Assembly: GCF_002278135.3 (NCBI RefSeq)
Contig: NZ_CP029425.2
Coordinates: forward strand, 3,200,001 to 3,264,000
Length of the DNA: 64,000 nt
Reading direction: 5' to 3'
From: Bradyrhizobium ottawaense
GTDB taxonomy: Bacteria; Pseudomonadota; Alphaproteobacteria; Rhizobiales; Xanthobacteraceae
Shown: positions 50,504 through 60,502 of the stretch, one piece after another
Layout: the number at the start of each line of letters is the position of its first letter
Numbering within the stretch: the stretch's first letter is position 1
The notes under the pieces: generated by a model
What the model saw: the letters and a program-made list of their open reading frames with translations, nothing else
Database searches by the model: none
Told to the model about the DNA's origin: nothing
Position numbers and translations under genes: made by a program

Positions 50504-51748
50504 CTAGTCGTAATCGGCGAGCCGCAGTCCCGTGAACTGCCAGCGGTGGTGCGGATAAAAGAAGTTGCGATAGGTGATACGGCTGTGGCCTTCCGGAGTT
50601 GCAAGCGAAGAGCCCCGCAGCACCAGTTGGTTGACCATGAACTTGCCGTTGTACTCGCCGAGCGCGCCTTCGATGGCGCGGTAGCCGGGGTAGGGTGCGT
50701 ACGAGCTGCGGGTCCACTGCCAGACGATGCCGAAGGCATCGTTGAGCTGGCCGGCGCGGGCCGCGACCTCCCACTCCATCTCGGTCGGCAGATGCTTGCC
50801 GGCCCAGCGCGCGAAGGCGTCGGCCTCGTAGTAGCTGATATGACAGACCGACGCGGTGGGATCGACCGGCTTCACACCGGCCAGCGTCATCACGTGCCAC
50901 TGGCCATCGATCTCGCGCCAGTGACCCGGGGCCTGCCAGTCTTCCTGGCTGGCTGCAGCAAAGCCGTCCATCAGCCACAGCGTTGCGGTCCGGTATCCGC
51001 CGTCCCGCATGAAGGCCAGCCACTCGGCATTGGTGACGAGATTGCGCGCGACCCGGACCGGGCCAACCAGGGCGCGATGCGCCGGCTTCTCATTGTCGAA
51101 ATGAAAGCTGTCGTCGACATGGCCGACGGTGTGGATGCCCTCGTTCAGCGTCAGCCAGTCATCGCCGGCGCGCGTCGCGGCCGGAAAGCGCCAGTCCGGG
51201 TCGTAGGCCGGATAGACGGGGTTCTGCGCGAAGGCGTGCAGGATGTCGGTGAATATCAATTCCTGGTGTTGCTGCTCGTGGTTGAGCCCGACCTCGACCA
51301 GCGCTGCGATCGCGCGAAGCTTGTCTTCCCCGGCCTCGCGGAAGAATTTGACGACGGCCGCATCGACATAGTTGCGATAGACGCCGACCTCGTTTGCGCT
51401 GGGACGGGTGATATCACCGCGATGATTGCGCGCGTGACGCGGGCCGGCGCTGACGTAATAGGAATTGAACAGGAATGCGAAATCGGGGTGGAACGGCCGG
51501 TAGCCGGCCGCGTGCTCGCCGAGCAAAAATTGCTCCCAGAACCAGGTGGTATGGGCCCGGTGCCATTTCGTCGGGCTCGCATCGGGCATGGACTGGATCT
51601 GCTGGTCCTCCGGCGACAGCGGCGCAGCCCGGCGTTCGGTCTCGTTGCGGACGGCGAGAAAAGCATCTTCCAGCCGCTGGGCGAGGTTACCGGCGGAGGA
51701 CAGTGACGAAAGCGAGGTGGCGGCCGTAGCGGAGGCTTGTTTCGTCAC
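50504..51748 (-). CDS. egtB: Ergothioneine sulfoxide synthase EgtB
   Basis: Non-heme iron enzyme joining hercynine and a thiol with oxygen; 414 aa. The DinB-like domain holds the iron site: H157, H161 and E163 in NHEQQHQEL (HX3HXE). The C-terminal FGE-sulfatase-like domain has LPTEMEWEVAARAG and ends VLRGSSLATPEGHSRITYRNFFYPHHRWQFTGLRLA. GTG 51748 is chosen because GGAG lies six bases upstream and longer starts have none. It is the first gene of the egtB-egtD operon. Confidence 0.94.
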   Translation of the reverse strand: MTKQASATAATSLSSLSSAGNLAQRLEDAFLAVRNETERRAAPLSPEDQQIQSMPDASPTKWHRAHTTWFWEQFLLGEHAAGYRPFHPDFAFLFNSYYVSAGPRHARNHRGDITRPSANEVGVYRNYVDAAVVKFFREAGEDKLRAIAALVEVGLNHEQQHQELIFTDILHAFAQNPVYPAYDPDWRFPAATRAGDDWLTLNEGIHTVGHVDDSFHFDNEKPAHRALVGPVRVARNLVTNAEWLAFMRDGGYRTATLWLMDGFAAASQEDWQAPGHWREIDGQWHVMTLAGVKPVDPTASVCHISYYEADAFARWAGKHLPTEMEWEVAARAGQLNDAFGIVWQWTRSSYAPYPGYRAIEGALGEYNGKFMVNQLVLRGSSLATPEGHSRITYRNFFYPHHRWQFTGLRLADYD

Positions 51749-52038
51749 GTTTTTCTCCAGACAGGACAAGAGAACGTTGTTGGCGTTGCCCGGTTCCAAA
51801 ACCTGGGTTCGTCCTAGATAGGGGCTCCGTTACGGTATGAAAGTCCTCCCCGGCGATGATATTGATGTCATCAGCCTATGGATCTGGCTGGGGGGCAAAC
51901 CGGCCAGCGGGGCGTGTCGCCGCCATTTTACTTTGGATGCACAACGGTTTGGGCTACATATATAGGCAGGTATCGGGTTAGATCGGCGGAGCCAGCCCGA
52001 ATTGATTGGTGAGGGCTCCGCCCCAGAAGGACACGGAA

Positions 52039-52365
<327 letters not shown>

Positions 52366-52368
52366 TAG

Positions 52369-52920
52369 GTGACCCAGCTGACGCGCCGGATCGGCGGCGC
52401 CGAGCTCGAGGTCATTGTCGCAGACATCACCACACTGAGCGTTGACGCCATCGTCAACGCGGCCAATACGTCGCTCCTTGGTGGGGGCGGCGTGGATGGT
52501 GCGATCCATCGGGCCGCAGGGCCCGATCTGGTCGCCGAATGCCGCATGCTCCACGGCTGCAAGACGGGTGATGCCAAGATCACCAAAGGCTACCGGCTCA
52601 AGGCTGCCCATGTGATCCACACCGTCGGACCGGTCTGGAATGGCGGCACGCTCGGAGAGGACGATCTGCTCGCGTCCTGTTATCGCCGCTCGATGGAGCT
52701 GTGCGGGAAGCACAAGCTGACCTCGGTGGCATTCCCCGCGATTTCGACCGGCATTTTCCGCTTCCCCGCCGGCCGGGCGGCCGATATCGCCGTTCGTACC
52801 ACAATCGAAGGGCTCGCCGTGGCGCCGTCCGTGGCCCGCGTGGTGTTCTGCTGCTTCGCCGAGCCGAGCGCCAAGCTCCATGCCGAGGCACTTGCGCGAC
52901 ACGCCGGCCCTTGTGCCTGA
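52369..52920 (+). CDS. Macrodomain protein (O-acetyl-ADP-ribose deacetylase-like)
   Basis: A 183-aa macrodomain of the YmdB/MacroD type. The motifs [35 protein letters not shown] and [23 protein letters not shown] are the two ADP-ribose-binding loops. It would remove ADP-ribose from proteins or deacetylate O-acetyl-ADP-ribose. GTG 52369 begins only 3 bp after the grxD stop, so it is probably translationally coupled. Confidence 0.93.
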   Translation: MTQLTRRIGGAELEVIVADITTLSVDAIVNAANTSLLGGGGVDGAIHRAAGPDLVAECRMLHGCKTGDAKITKGYRLKAAHVIHTVGPVWNGGTLGEDDLLASCYRRSMELCGKHKLTSVAFPAISTGIFRFPAGRAADIAVRTTIEGLAVAPSVARVVFCCFAEPSAKLHAEALARHAGPCA

Positions 52921-52966
52921 TGACGCGGTCGGTACACTCCGCCGGACCATGTTCCGGGGAGGGGAT

Positions 52967-54253
52967 ATGATTTCACAGTCTGGACTGCGTGCGCTGGTCT
53001 GCGGCGCGCTGGTGTCGCTCGGTGCGATGTCGCTGGCGCGAGCGGAGGGCACCTACGAGATTCCGGCCGGTGCGCATTTCAATCAGGACAAGCTCGGCAA
53101 GGTCAGCGAATTCTTCAAGAACGAGGTTGCGACCGGCAAGATCGCCGGCGCGACCGTGCTGATCCGGCAGCATGGCAAGCCGGTCTATCACGAAGCCTTC
53201 GGCGTGCAGGACGTGGTCAGCAAGGCGCCGATCACGGACAAGACCATCTTCCGCCTGTTCTCGATGTCCAAGGCAATCACTTCGGTGGTCGCGATGCAAT
53301 TGGTCGAGGACGGCAAGATCAAGTTGGATGATCCCGTCTCGAAGTACATTCCGTCCTTCGCCAACGTGAAGGTCGGCGTCGAGAAGAAGGCGGAGGACGG
53401 CACCAAGTCGCTCGAGCTGGTGCCGCCGAACCGGCCGATGACGGTGCACGATTTGATGACGCACACCTCCGGCATCACCTACGGCTTCTATGGCGACAGC
53501 CTGGTCCGCAAGGCCTATCGCGATGCCAACATCTACGCGGGCGATTTCGACCTCGCCGAGTTCGCCGAGCGTATTGCCAAGCTGCCACTGCACAACCAGC
53601 CGGGCGCGCTCTGGCAATACGGCCATTCCACCGACGTGCTGGCACGCGTGATGGAGATCGCGGCCGGCAAGCCGCTGATCGACATCATGCGGGAGAAGCT
53701 GCTCGATCCGCTCGGCATGGTCGACACCGGCTTCTTCGTCACCGCTCCCGAGAAGCAGAAGCTTCTGGCGCAGCCGGTGCCGAACGACAGCGACTTCCGC
53801 GTTGGCCGGATCAACGATCCGACCGTGGTCAAGAAGATGCAGTTCGCCAGCGGTGGCATGGTGACGACCATGGCCGATTATGAGCGCTTCGCGCAGATGC
53901 TGCTCAACGGCGGCAGCCTCGACGGCAAGACCATTCTCAAGCCCGAGACGTTCAAGCTGATGACGACCGATCAGCTCGGCCCCAAATCAGGCGTCGACCG
54001 CGACTATTTCTATTTCCCCGGCGACGGTTTCGGCTTCGGCCTCGGGCTCGCGGTGCGCACCGATCCCGGCAACGCCAAGCCGCCGCCGCCCGGCAATCTC
54101 GGCGAGTTGAAATGGGACGGCGCCTCCGGCTGCTATTTCGTGATCGATCCCAAGCAGGACATGTTTTTCGTGCTGCTGGAGCAGACCCCGACCGAGCGCC
54201 AGCGCGTGCAGCGGACATTGAAGCAGCTGGTCTATGAAGCCATGGAGAAGTGA
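52967..54253 (+). CDS. Exported beta-lactamase-family serine hydrolase (first paralogue)
   Basis: A 428-aa protein of the class C beta-lactamase/DD-peptidase fold. The signal peptide ends near LARAEG. The nucleophile is S99 in SMSK, with K102; Y218 in WQYGHST is the second active-site element. The C-terminus carries PGDGFGFGLGLAV and VIDPKQDMFFVLLEQTP. Family members hydrolyse esters, peptides or lactams, so the substrate is unknown. ATG 52967 has GGGGAGGGG upstream. A close paralogue starts 1 bp after its stop. Confidence 0.9.
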   Translation: MISQSGLRALVCGALVSLGAMSLARAEGTYEIPAGAHFNQDKLGKVSEFFKNEVATGKIAGATVLIRQHGKPVYHEAFGVQDVVSKAPITDKTIFRLFSMSKAITSVVAMQLVEDGKIKLDDPVSKYIPSFANVKVGVEKKAEDGTKSLELVPPNRPMTVHDLMTHTSGITYGFYGDSLVRKAYRDANIYAGDFDLAEFAERIAKLPLHNQPGALWQYGHSTDVLARVMEIAAGKPLIDIMREKLLDPLGMVDTGFFVTAPEKQKLLAQPVPNDSDFRVGRINDPTVVKKMQFASGGMVTTMADYERFAQMLLNGGSLDGKTILKPETFKLMTTDQLGPKSGVDRDYFYFPGDGFGFGLGLAVRTDPGNAKPPPPGNLGELKWDGASGCYFVIDPKQDMFFVLLEQTPTERQRVQRTLKQLVYEAMEK

Positions 54254-54254
54254 C

Positions 54255-55514
54255 ATGTTCGGGCGCCGCGCGCTGATCGCGGCGCTCGCCTTTCTGTTCG
54301 GTGTCGTGAGTGCGCAGGCGAGCTCCGAGCGCGCCGCGCGCAACCTCTCGCCCGAGGGCCTGGCAAAGGTTTCCGACTACATCCGGAACGAGATCGCCAC
54401 CGGCAAGATTCCCGGCGCCATTCTGCTGCTCCAGCAGCATGGGAAGCCGGTCTATTACGAGAATTTCGGCGTTCGCGATGTCGCGACCGAGAGTTCGATG
54501 AGCGCGGACACGATCTTCCGTCTCTATTCGATGTCGAAGCCGATCACATCAGTCATGGCGATGATGCTGGTCGAGGAGGGCAAGCTCGCGCTCGACGATC
54601 CGGTCTCGAAATACATTCCTGCTTTCGCCGGCATGAAGGTCGGCGTGGAGAAGAAGGCCGAGGATAGCAAGGTCGCTCTGGCGCTGGAGCCGCTGGAGCG
54701 TCCCGTCACGATCAAGGACCTCTTGCGCCACACCTCGGGGCTGCCTTACGGCTATCATGACGGCGGCGCAGTGCGCGAGCTCTATGCCGAAGCCAATCTC
54801 TTCAACAGTAATCTCAGCAATGCCGACTTCGCCGCGAAAATCGCCACGCTGCCGCTGGTCGAGCAGCCGGGCACGGTGTGGGACTACGGCTTCTCCACCG
54901 ACGTGCTCGGCCGCGTCGTCGAGGTGATCTCAGGAAAGACGCTGCTCCAGTTCGAGAGAGAACGGCTGCTCGATCCGCTCGGCATGACCGAGACGGCGTT
55001 CTTCGTCGCCGATCCCGCTAAATTTCCGCGCATTGCCGAGCCGATGCCGGAGGATCGCAACATCAATCCGACGACGCAGGTTCGCGATATCAGGCGGCCG
55101 GTGAAGTGGGAATCGGGCGGCGGGGGGATGGTCGGCACAGTCGGCGACTACGCCCGCTTCGCGCAGATGCTGCTGAATGGCGGCAGCTATGAAGGCCGGC
55201 GCTATCTCAAGCCCGAGACCATCGTGCTGATGGCGTCGGATCACATCGGGCCGGAAACGAAGATCGCGCGCGATCAGAACTATTATCCGGGCGGCAGCTC
55301 CGGCTTCGGCCTCGGCTTTGCGGTGCGCACCTCGGTGCCGCCGGGGACGTCATGGCCGCTTGGCGAATATCGCTGGGACGGCGTCGGCGGCACCTTCTTC
55401 TTCATCGATCCCGAAGACGATCTGTTCGGAATCTTCATGGTGCAGACCCCGTCGCAACGCGGCCGGATCCAGCTGGCGTTGAAGACGCTGATCTATCAGG
55501 CGATGGGGCGGTGA
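54255..55514 (+). CDS. Exported beta-lactamase-family serine hydrolase (second paralogue)
   Basis: A 419-aa tandem paralogue. The signal peptide (MFGRRALIAALAFLFGVVSAQA) is followed by a domain with S92 in SMSK, K95 and the YGFST motif. Long stretches match the first copy, for example LDDPVSKYIPAFAGMKVGVEKKAED and YARFAQMLLNGGS, and the two ends differ more. The ATG lies 1 bp after the first copy's TGA and has GGAGAAGTGAC upstream. Tandem duplication followed by divergence is the likely origin. Confidence 0.9.
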   Translation: MFGRRALIAALAFLFGVVSAQASSERAARNLSPEGLAKVSDYIRNEIATGKIPGAILLLQQHGKPVYYENFGVRDVATESSMSADTIFRLYSMSKPITSVMAMMLVEEGKLALDDPVSKYIPAFAGMKVGVEKKAEDSKVALALEPLERPVTIKDLLRHTSGLPYGYHDGGAVRELYAEANLFNSNLSNADFAAKIATLPLVEQPGTVWDYGFSTDVLGRVVEVISGKTLLQFERERLLDPLGMTETAFFVADPAKFPRIAEPMPEDRNINPTTQVRDIRRPVKWESGGGGMVGTVGDYARFAQMLLNGGSYEGRRYLKPETIVLMASDHIGPETKIARDQNYYPGGSSGFGLGFAVRTSVPPGTSWPLGEYRWDGVGGTFFFIDPEDDLFGIFMVQTPSQRGRIQLALKTLIYQAMGR

Positions 55515-56582
55515 TCACGCCCCGCGCACGATCTCTCTGACGTACCCGATCGTCTCCTCGATCTGAGCCGCATTGACGTCGAGATGGGTGCAGGCGCGGA
55601 TGCGGCCGTCCATCATCGCAAGCGTCACGCCGCGCTGGCGCAGCGCTGCAACCATCTTGTCGCCGGCAATGCCGGCGCCGTCGGGCTTGAAAAACACGAG
55701 ATTGGTCTCGGGCTCCTGCACCTCGACGCCGGGGATCTGCGACAGCCCGCGGGCGAGCGCGCGCGCATTGGCGTGGTCGTCGGCGAGGCGGTCGACGTGA
55801 TGGTCGAGCGCGTAGATGCAGGCGGCGGCGCAGATGCCGGCCTGCCGCATCGATCCGCCGAGGCGCTGCTTCCACTGCCAGACCGCATCGATGAAGGCGC
55901 GCGAGCCCGCGAGCACCCCGCCGATCGGCGCGCCCAGGCCTTTGGAGAAGTCGATCCAGGCCGAGTCCCAGCCGGCGGTCATGTCGCGCGGAGAGATGCC
56001 GCTGGCGACGGTGGCGTTGAGCAGGCGCGCGCCGTCCATGTGGGTGACGAGCCCGTGCTGCTTGGCGATCGCGACGATCTCGTCGAGCACGGCCTTCTTC
56101 CAGATCGTGCCGCCGCCGATATTGGCGGTCTGCTCGACGCTGACGACGGTCTGCGGCGGCTGGTAGCGCGTGCGGGGATGCAGGGCTTTCCGGAACGTCT
56201 CCGGCGTGAACTGGCCGTCGGGGCCCTTCAACTGGGTGACCTGGAAGCCGCCGATCGCGGCATGCGCGCCGCCTTCGCGGGCGATGATGTGCGCGGTCTC
56301 GTGCGCCAAAATCTCGTCGCCGGGACGGCAATGCACCAGGGTCGCGGTCACGTTGCACATCGTGCCCGAGGGCATATAGACCGCGGCTTCCTTGCCCATC
56401 AGCGCGGCGACGCGCTCGCACAGCGCATTCACGGTCGGATCGTCACCGACCTGCTCGTCGCCGACCTCTGCCCGCGCCATGGCGTCGCGCATCGCGGCCG
56501 TCGGCTTCGTCTGCGTGTCCGAGAGCAGATTGATGCGCACCGGCGGCGCCTTGGGATCGATGGGGGGAGGGGTGTAGAGCAT
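55515..56582 (-). CDS. Threonine aldolase family protein
   Basis: A 355-aa PLP enzyme of the beta-eliminating lyase/low-specificity L-threonine aldolase group, cleaving L-threonine or allo-threonine to glycine and acetaldehyde. The start LLSDTQTKPTAAMRDAMARAEVGDEQVGDDPTVN is characteristic. The PLP-binding lysine is K214 in DFSKGLGAP. HxxETAH and THMDGARLLNA are also present. It converges on the second beta-lactamase gene, separated by no spacer. Product glycine could feed the gcv system. Confidence 0.92.
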   Translation of the reverse strand: MLYTPPPIDPKAPPVRINLLSDTQTKPTAAMRDAMARAEVGDEQVGDDPTVNALCERVAALMGKEAAVYMPSGTMCNVTATLVHCRPGDEILAHETAHIIAREGGAHAAIGGFQVTQLKGPDGQFTPETFRKALHPRTRYQPPQTVVSVEQTANIGGGTIWKKAVLDEIVAIAKQHGLVTHMDGARLLNATVASGISPRDMTAGWDSAWIDFSKGLGAPIGGVLAGSRAFIDAVWQWKQRLGGSMRQAGICAAACIYALDHHVDRLADDHANARALARGLSQIPGVEVQEPETNLVFFKPDGAGIAGDKMVAALRQRGVTLAMMDGRIRACTHLDVNAAQIEETIGYVREIVRGA

Positions 56583-56630
56583 GCGACGCCTCCTGCAGGC
56601 ATGACGGCCACTGAAGTGTGGCTCTTAAGC

Positions 56631-56657
56631 AAAAAGGCCCCGGCGAACCGGGGCCTT
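56631..56657 (-). terminator. rpsD terminator
   Basis: Minus-strand stem AAGGCCCCGG-TTCG-CCGGGGCCTT is followed by a TTTTT run. A perfect 10-bp stem with a TTCG tetraloop follows the rpsD stop after 13 bp. It is the best intrinsic terminator in the window. Confidence 0.95.
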
Positions 56658-56670
56658 CGATATTCAGATC

Positions 56671-57288
56671 TTAGCGCGAATAGAATTCGACGACCAGATG
56701 CGGCTCCATCTGCACCGGGAACGGCACGTCGGAGAGGCCGGGGATGCGCACGTACTTCGCGGTCATCTTGCCGTGGTCGACTTCGAGATAGTCGGGAGTG
56801 TCGCGCTCGGGGAGCTGGCTGGCTTCGAGCACATGGGCGAGCTGCTTGGAGGCTTCCTTGACCTCGATCACGTCGCCGACCTTGAGCTGATAGCTCGAGA
56901 TGTTGACCTTGCGGCCGTTCACCTTGATGTGGCCGTGGTTGATGAACTGACGCGCGGCGAAGATCGTCGAGACGAACTTGGCGCGGTACACGACCGCGTC
57001 GAGACGACGCTCCAGCAGGCCGATCAGGTTCTCGCCGGTGTCACCCTTGAGGCGGCTCGCCTCGACATAGATGCCGTGGAACTGCCGCTCGGAGATGTTG
57101 GCGTAGTAGCCCTTCAGCTTCTGCTTGGCGCGCAGCTGCACGCCGAAGTCCGAGAGCTTGCCCTTGCGGCGCTGGCCATGCTGGCCGGGGCCGTATTCGC
57201 GGCGATTCACGGGGCTCTTCGGGCGGCCCCAGATGTTCTGGCCCATACGGCGATCGAGTTTGTACTTCGCCTCACTGCGCTTAGTCAT
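56671..57288 (-). CDS. rpsD: 30S ribosomal protein S4
   Basis: Primary 16S rRNA-binding protein, 205 aa. The N-terminal region [44 protein letters not shown] is typical of alphaproteobacterial S4. The S4 RNA-binding domain has [41 protein letters not shown] 57288 is the normal start. It is monocistronic, with a strong terminator. The unclaimed 57289-57487 contains its promoter. Confidence 0.97.
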   Translation of the reverse strand: MTKRSEAKYKLDRRMGQNIWGRPKSPVNRREYGPGQHGQRRKGKLSDFGVQLRAKQKLKGYYANISERQFHGIYVEASRLKGDTGENLIGLLERRLDAVVYRAKFVSTIFAARQFINHGHIKVNGRKVNISSYQLKVGDVIEVKEASKQLAHVLEASQLPERDTPDYLEVDHGKMTAKYVRIPGLSDVPFPVQMEPHLVVEFYSR

Positions 57289-57487
57289 CGCGTCCTCTTC
57301 AGGTACATGGTTTGAGGAAACGCGCCCTCCTGTGTGACGGGCTAGCCCGGCACTGACAGGTCCGATCCCCAAAGCTTCAAGGGAGAGGACCACGGGTCGC
57401 GAAACGCTTCGCGGGCCGAAATCGGCCCGCGAGCAGGCGGCTTTTAGGGGAGTTTGGGCCGTTCTGTCAATGCGAATGGGCCCGGAA

Positions 57488-58255
57488 TCATGTCCCGACC
57501 ACTCTTATCGGCTTCGCGCCGGCCGCCCGCAATTCGGCAGCGATTTCAGTGTTCAGGACTTGTTCCAGCCGGGTCAGGACCCGGGCGATCGGGGCCGCAT
57601 CGGTAACCCGGTGGTCCCAGCGGATCACGACATGAATGGTCTGGTCGGGCTCAACCAGGCCGTAGCTGACGATGAAGGGGCCCGGTGTGATCGGGTGGAG
57701 CTCGCCGCCGCCATAGGCGGCCACCGAGCTCACCGCAAAGCTGCCGAACCAGTTGCCGCGCTGGCGGCCGAAATTGAGGCCGATCGCCCAGGACAGGCGC
57801 CGCAGCGGTAGCGGCAGCCGGGTTGCCCGCATGATCTTCCGGAACATCGGGACGTCGTCGATCGGCGCCGTCTTGCCGCGCCGGATCTCGGCATCGACCG
57901 CCGCCAGCGCCATGGCCTCGGGGGCCGCGATTCGCTGCGGCATCACGCATTCCTCGCCATCCTCGACCCGGGCGATCGCCACCGACGCCACGCTGTTCGG
58001 CAATTCGTAGAACGTCGGCCACGGCCATTTGGCGTAGACAGTGCGCAGGATCGGCTCGTCCCTGGCGACCAGGGCGAACGCCTTGACGAAGGTCGCAGCC
58101 CAGCCCGCTGGCGCGGCAGCTGCGGCGCGTGCCTCGAGCAAGGGGCGGATATTGAGTGAACGGGAAAGCGAAACGAACGGCACGTCCATCGACGCGCGCA
58201 TGAGGTCGCAAATCAAGCGGCGCGGCAGCGAAATGGGCTTTGGCGTCCCCCGCAT
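57488..58255 (-). CDS. Orphan 2-oxoacid dehydrogenase acyltransferase-like protein
   Basis: A 255-aa protein resembling the catalytic domain of E2 acyltransferases. [22 protein letters not shown] corresponds to the E2 inner-core start. [32 protein letters not shown] and [20 protein letters not shown] match the DHRVxDGA active-site helix, but the usual DG is DA here. No lipoyl or E1-binding domains are present. ATG 58255 is taken as the start; the frame is open upstream to 58330. The function is not a classical E2; it may be a CoA-dependent acyltransferase. Confidence 0.6.
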   Translation of the reverse strand: MRGTPKPISLPRRLICDLMRASMDVPFVSLSRSLNIRPLLEARAAAAAPAGWAATFVKAFALVARDEPILRTVYAKWPWPTFYELPNSVASVAIARVEDGEECVMPQRIAAPEAMALAAVDAEIRRGKTAPIDDVPMFRKIMRATRLPLPLRRLSWAIGLNFGRQRGNWFGSFAVSSVAAYGGGELHPITPGPFIVSYGLVEPDQTIHVVIRWDHRVTDAAPIARVLTRLEQVLNTEIAAELRAAGAKPIRVVGT

Positions 58256-58358
58256 CGGTCTTCGGTTCCCATAGATGAAAAAATGTGCAGCGAGCGGGCT
58301 CCCGCTCGCCGTTCCTTTAGCACGAACCAACCCGCCAGGGGTTGAACGGTTCGACCAG

Positions 58359-58565
58359 TCAGGGAGCCGGCGAAGCCAGCGGCTTGGTCTTGTCGACGAC
58401 GTAAACTCCCAGCACTTTCATGGCCTTATCGCCATGAGCCTTGGCGTCGTGCACGACGCCTGCCGGGATCTGGTAGGAATCACCGGCTTTCAGGGTTTTC
58501 TCCGGCTGACCGTCGATCAGGAGGTTCAGCTCGCCTTCGAGCACGAGCAAAGTCTTCTTAAGCAT
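58359..58565 (-). CDS. Half-length cupin protein
   Basis: A 68-aa protein, MLKKTLLVLEGELNLLIDGQ then PEKTLKAGDSYQIPAGVVHDAKAHG. It matches only the second half of a normal secreted cupin: GDSYQIPAGVVH is the second cupin motif. The first motif, with the metal-binding HxH...E, and the signal peptide are missing. GGAGG lies about seven bases before ATG 58565, so it may still be translated. It is probably a 5'-truncated remnant of an approximately 130-aa gene. Confidence 0.6.
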   Translation of the reverse strand: MLKKTLLVLEGELNLLIDGQPEKTLKAGDSYQIPAGVVHDAKAHGDKAMKVLGVYVVDKTKPLASPAP

Positions 58566-58633
58566 GGTTTTTCCTCCCGATGCGGCCGACCCTAGCAGGG
58601 CCGCAGTTCCCGGCAAGGTGGCAATCAGCCTGC

Positions 58634-59407
58634 TCAGCGCCTGATGCCCTCGAACGCCGCCAGGATGCCGCGCTGGAGCAGCGACCAGTCGAAGCCGAGC
58701 GCGATGGCGCGGTAGCCGCGGTCGACCAGGGCGTTGGCCTGGTCGGCAGTGCGGGCCACGCCGCCGATCGGCACGCCGCTTCTGAGGATGCCGGCCTCGG
58801 CGCGCGCGACCAGCTCCAGCAGCTCCGGATCGTCCATCTGTCCGCGCTTGTTGATGGAGGTGGCGAGATCGCCAGGGCCGATCACCGCGACGTCGATGCC
58901 CGGCGTTGCCATGATCTCGTCGATGCGGTTGACGGCATCGACATGCTCGATGGTGATCATGCAGATCATCTCGTCGTCGGCGCTTGCCATGTAGTCCGGC
59001 ATCGACTGGCCCCAGCGGAAAGGGGCGTGGAACGGGCCCCAGAGCCGGTCGCCGCGCGGCGGGTAGCGCACGCTGCGGACCGCCTTCTCGGCATCACTGC
59101 GGTTCGTGATCATCGGAAAGTTGATGCCGAAGGCGCCGATGTCCATCGGGGCTTTCGCAAGCCACGGCTCATTCGCCGCGATCCGAACCAGGGGCGTGCA
59201 CGGCGTGCCGGTCGTTGCCGCGATCATTGCGTGTGCTTCGGTCAGCCCGATGGGGCCATGCTCGAGATCGACGATGATCCAGTCGAGCGAGCGCGCCATG
59301 ATCTGCACCATCTGCACGCTCGGGATGGTCGCTATCGCGCCGAAAGCGGGGCGGCCATCGCGCCACAATTGGCGGAGGCGGTTGAGCGGCGGGATCTGGA
59401 CCGACAT
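58634..59407 (-). CDS. HpcH/HpaI-family aldolase
   Basis: A 257-aa class II pyruvate-type aldolase of the HpcH/HpaI family. It starts MSVQIPPLNRLRQLWRDGRP. DWIIVDLEHGP is the characteristic metal-site strand, with the Glu of the metal site in TIEHVDAVNRIDEIMATPGIDVAVIGPGDLATS. GTPCTPLVRIAANEP also belongs to the fold. Such enzymes cleave 4-hydroxy-2-oxo acids with release of pyruvate. It precedes the half cupin and is separate from murI. Confidence 0.88.
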   Translation of the reverse strand: MSVQIPPLNRLRQLWRDGRPAFGAIATIPSVQMVQIMARSLDWIIVDLEHGPIGLTEAHAMIAATTGTPCTPLVRIAANEPWLAKAPMDIGAFGINFPMITNRSDAEKAVRSVRYPPRGDRLWGPFHAPFRWGQSMPDYMASADDEMICMITIEHVDAVNRIDEIMATPGIDVAVIGPGDLATSINKRGQMDDPELLELVARAEAGILRSGVPIGGVARTADQANALVDRGYRAIALGFDWSLLQRGILAAFEGIRR

Positions 59408-59468
59408 GGAAAGGCCTGCGGTGAGGTGACGACGGCAAAACCTAGCAGCGCGGCGCCGATGCGCAAAG

Positions 59469-60260
59469 TCAGGCCAGCGCGCGGCCGCCGAAGAACGGCG
59501 TCAGCGTGGCCGAAAGGCCGTGCACGCGGTTCGAGGTGAAGATCATCTCGGCACCGGCCTGTGCGATGCCGCCGATGCGCGGGCCGAGCAGATCCGAGAC
59601 GCGGCGGGCGATCGCCGGCGCGGGATCGATCCAGTCGACCGGCCAGGGCGCCAGCCGCTTCAGCCGGTCGAGCAGCAGCGGATAATGTGTGCAGGCGAGC
59701 ACGACGGTGTCGGTGCGCGAGGTCGCGTCTTCGCCGACGAAGCAGGGGGCGAGTTCGGCCAGGATGTCGCCGTCGCTGACGGAAGTGCCGCTGAGCTCAG
59801 CTTCAGCCAGCGAGGCAAGCTCGGGCGACCCGACCAGCGTCACCTCGCAGCCCTGCGCGAAATCGCGGATCAGGGCCTTGGTGTATTCGCGCTTCACCGT
59901 GCCCTTGGTGCCGAGCACCGAGACGCGACGGGTCCTCGATTGCGCGCAGGCCGGCTTGATCGCCGGCACCGTGCCGACGAAGGGCACCGAATAAGCGGCG
60001 CGCAAGTGGGACAGGACCAGGGTGGACGCCGTGTTGCAGGCGATGACGACGATATCAGGGTCATGCGTGCCGATCAGTTCACCCATCAGCGGCACGACGC
60101 GGGCGATGATCTCGTCCTCGCTGTGGTGGCCGTAGGGGAAGAAGGCGTCGTCGGCGACGTAGGCAAAATGGGCGTCCGGACGCGCGGCGACAACCTCGCG
60201 GAGGACCGTAAGCCCGCCAAGGCCGGAATCGAACACCAGGATCGTCGGAGAATTGGTCAC
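59469..60260 (-). CDS. murI: Glutamate racemase
   Basis: Converts L- to D-glutamate for peptidoglycan synthesis; 263 aa. The catalytic cysteines are C75 (IACNTAST) and C189 (ACTHYPLLL). [11 protein letters not shown] near the N-terminus is the family signature. GTG 60260 is the probable start; no ATG lies in frame nearby. It is divergent from the glutathione transferase gene, with about 240 bp between the two. Confidence 0.95.
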   Translation of the reverse strand: MTNSPTILVFDSGLGGLTVLREVVAARPDAHFAYVADDAFFPYGHHSEDEIIARVVPLMGELIGTHDPDIVVIACNTASTLVLSHLRAAYSVPFVGTVPAIKPACAQSRTRRVSVLGTKGTVKREYTKALIRDFAQGCEVTLVGSPELASLAEAELSGTSVSDGDILAELAPCFVGEDATSRTDTVVLACTHYPLLLDRLKRLAPWPVDWIDPAPAIARRVSDLLGPRIGGIAQAGAEMIFTSNRVHGLSATLTPFFGGRALA

Positions 60261-60502
60261 GTCATTACCCTAGCCCGCCATGGTTACCATTCGGTTTTTA
60301 GGGCGATTTTGCGGCGGGCCGTTTGGGGGAGGCTGGACGCGCTGCGGACAGGAAAAACCCGGCTGGATGGGCCCTTCTCTGCAGCGCACCGTCGCCGAGG
60401 GCGCTGCGCTGCGTCCTGGGCACAAGACCGAGATCCCACCCCTGGCAATGGCTGCTATATGCGTCGTCACGACGTGCCCAACTTACCGCTGCAGGAGGCC
60501 TC

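Noticed and set aside
57297..57487. Upstream extension of rpsD to 57393
   Set aside because: The ATG at 57288 gives the universal MTKRSEAKY start; upstream codons are leader sequence.
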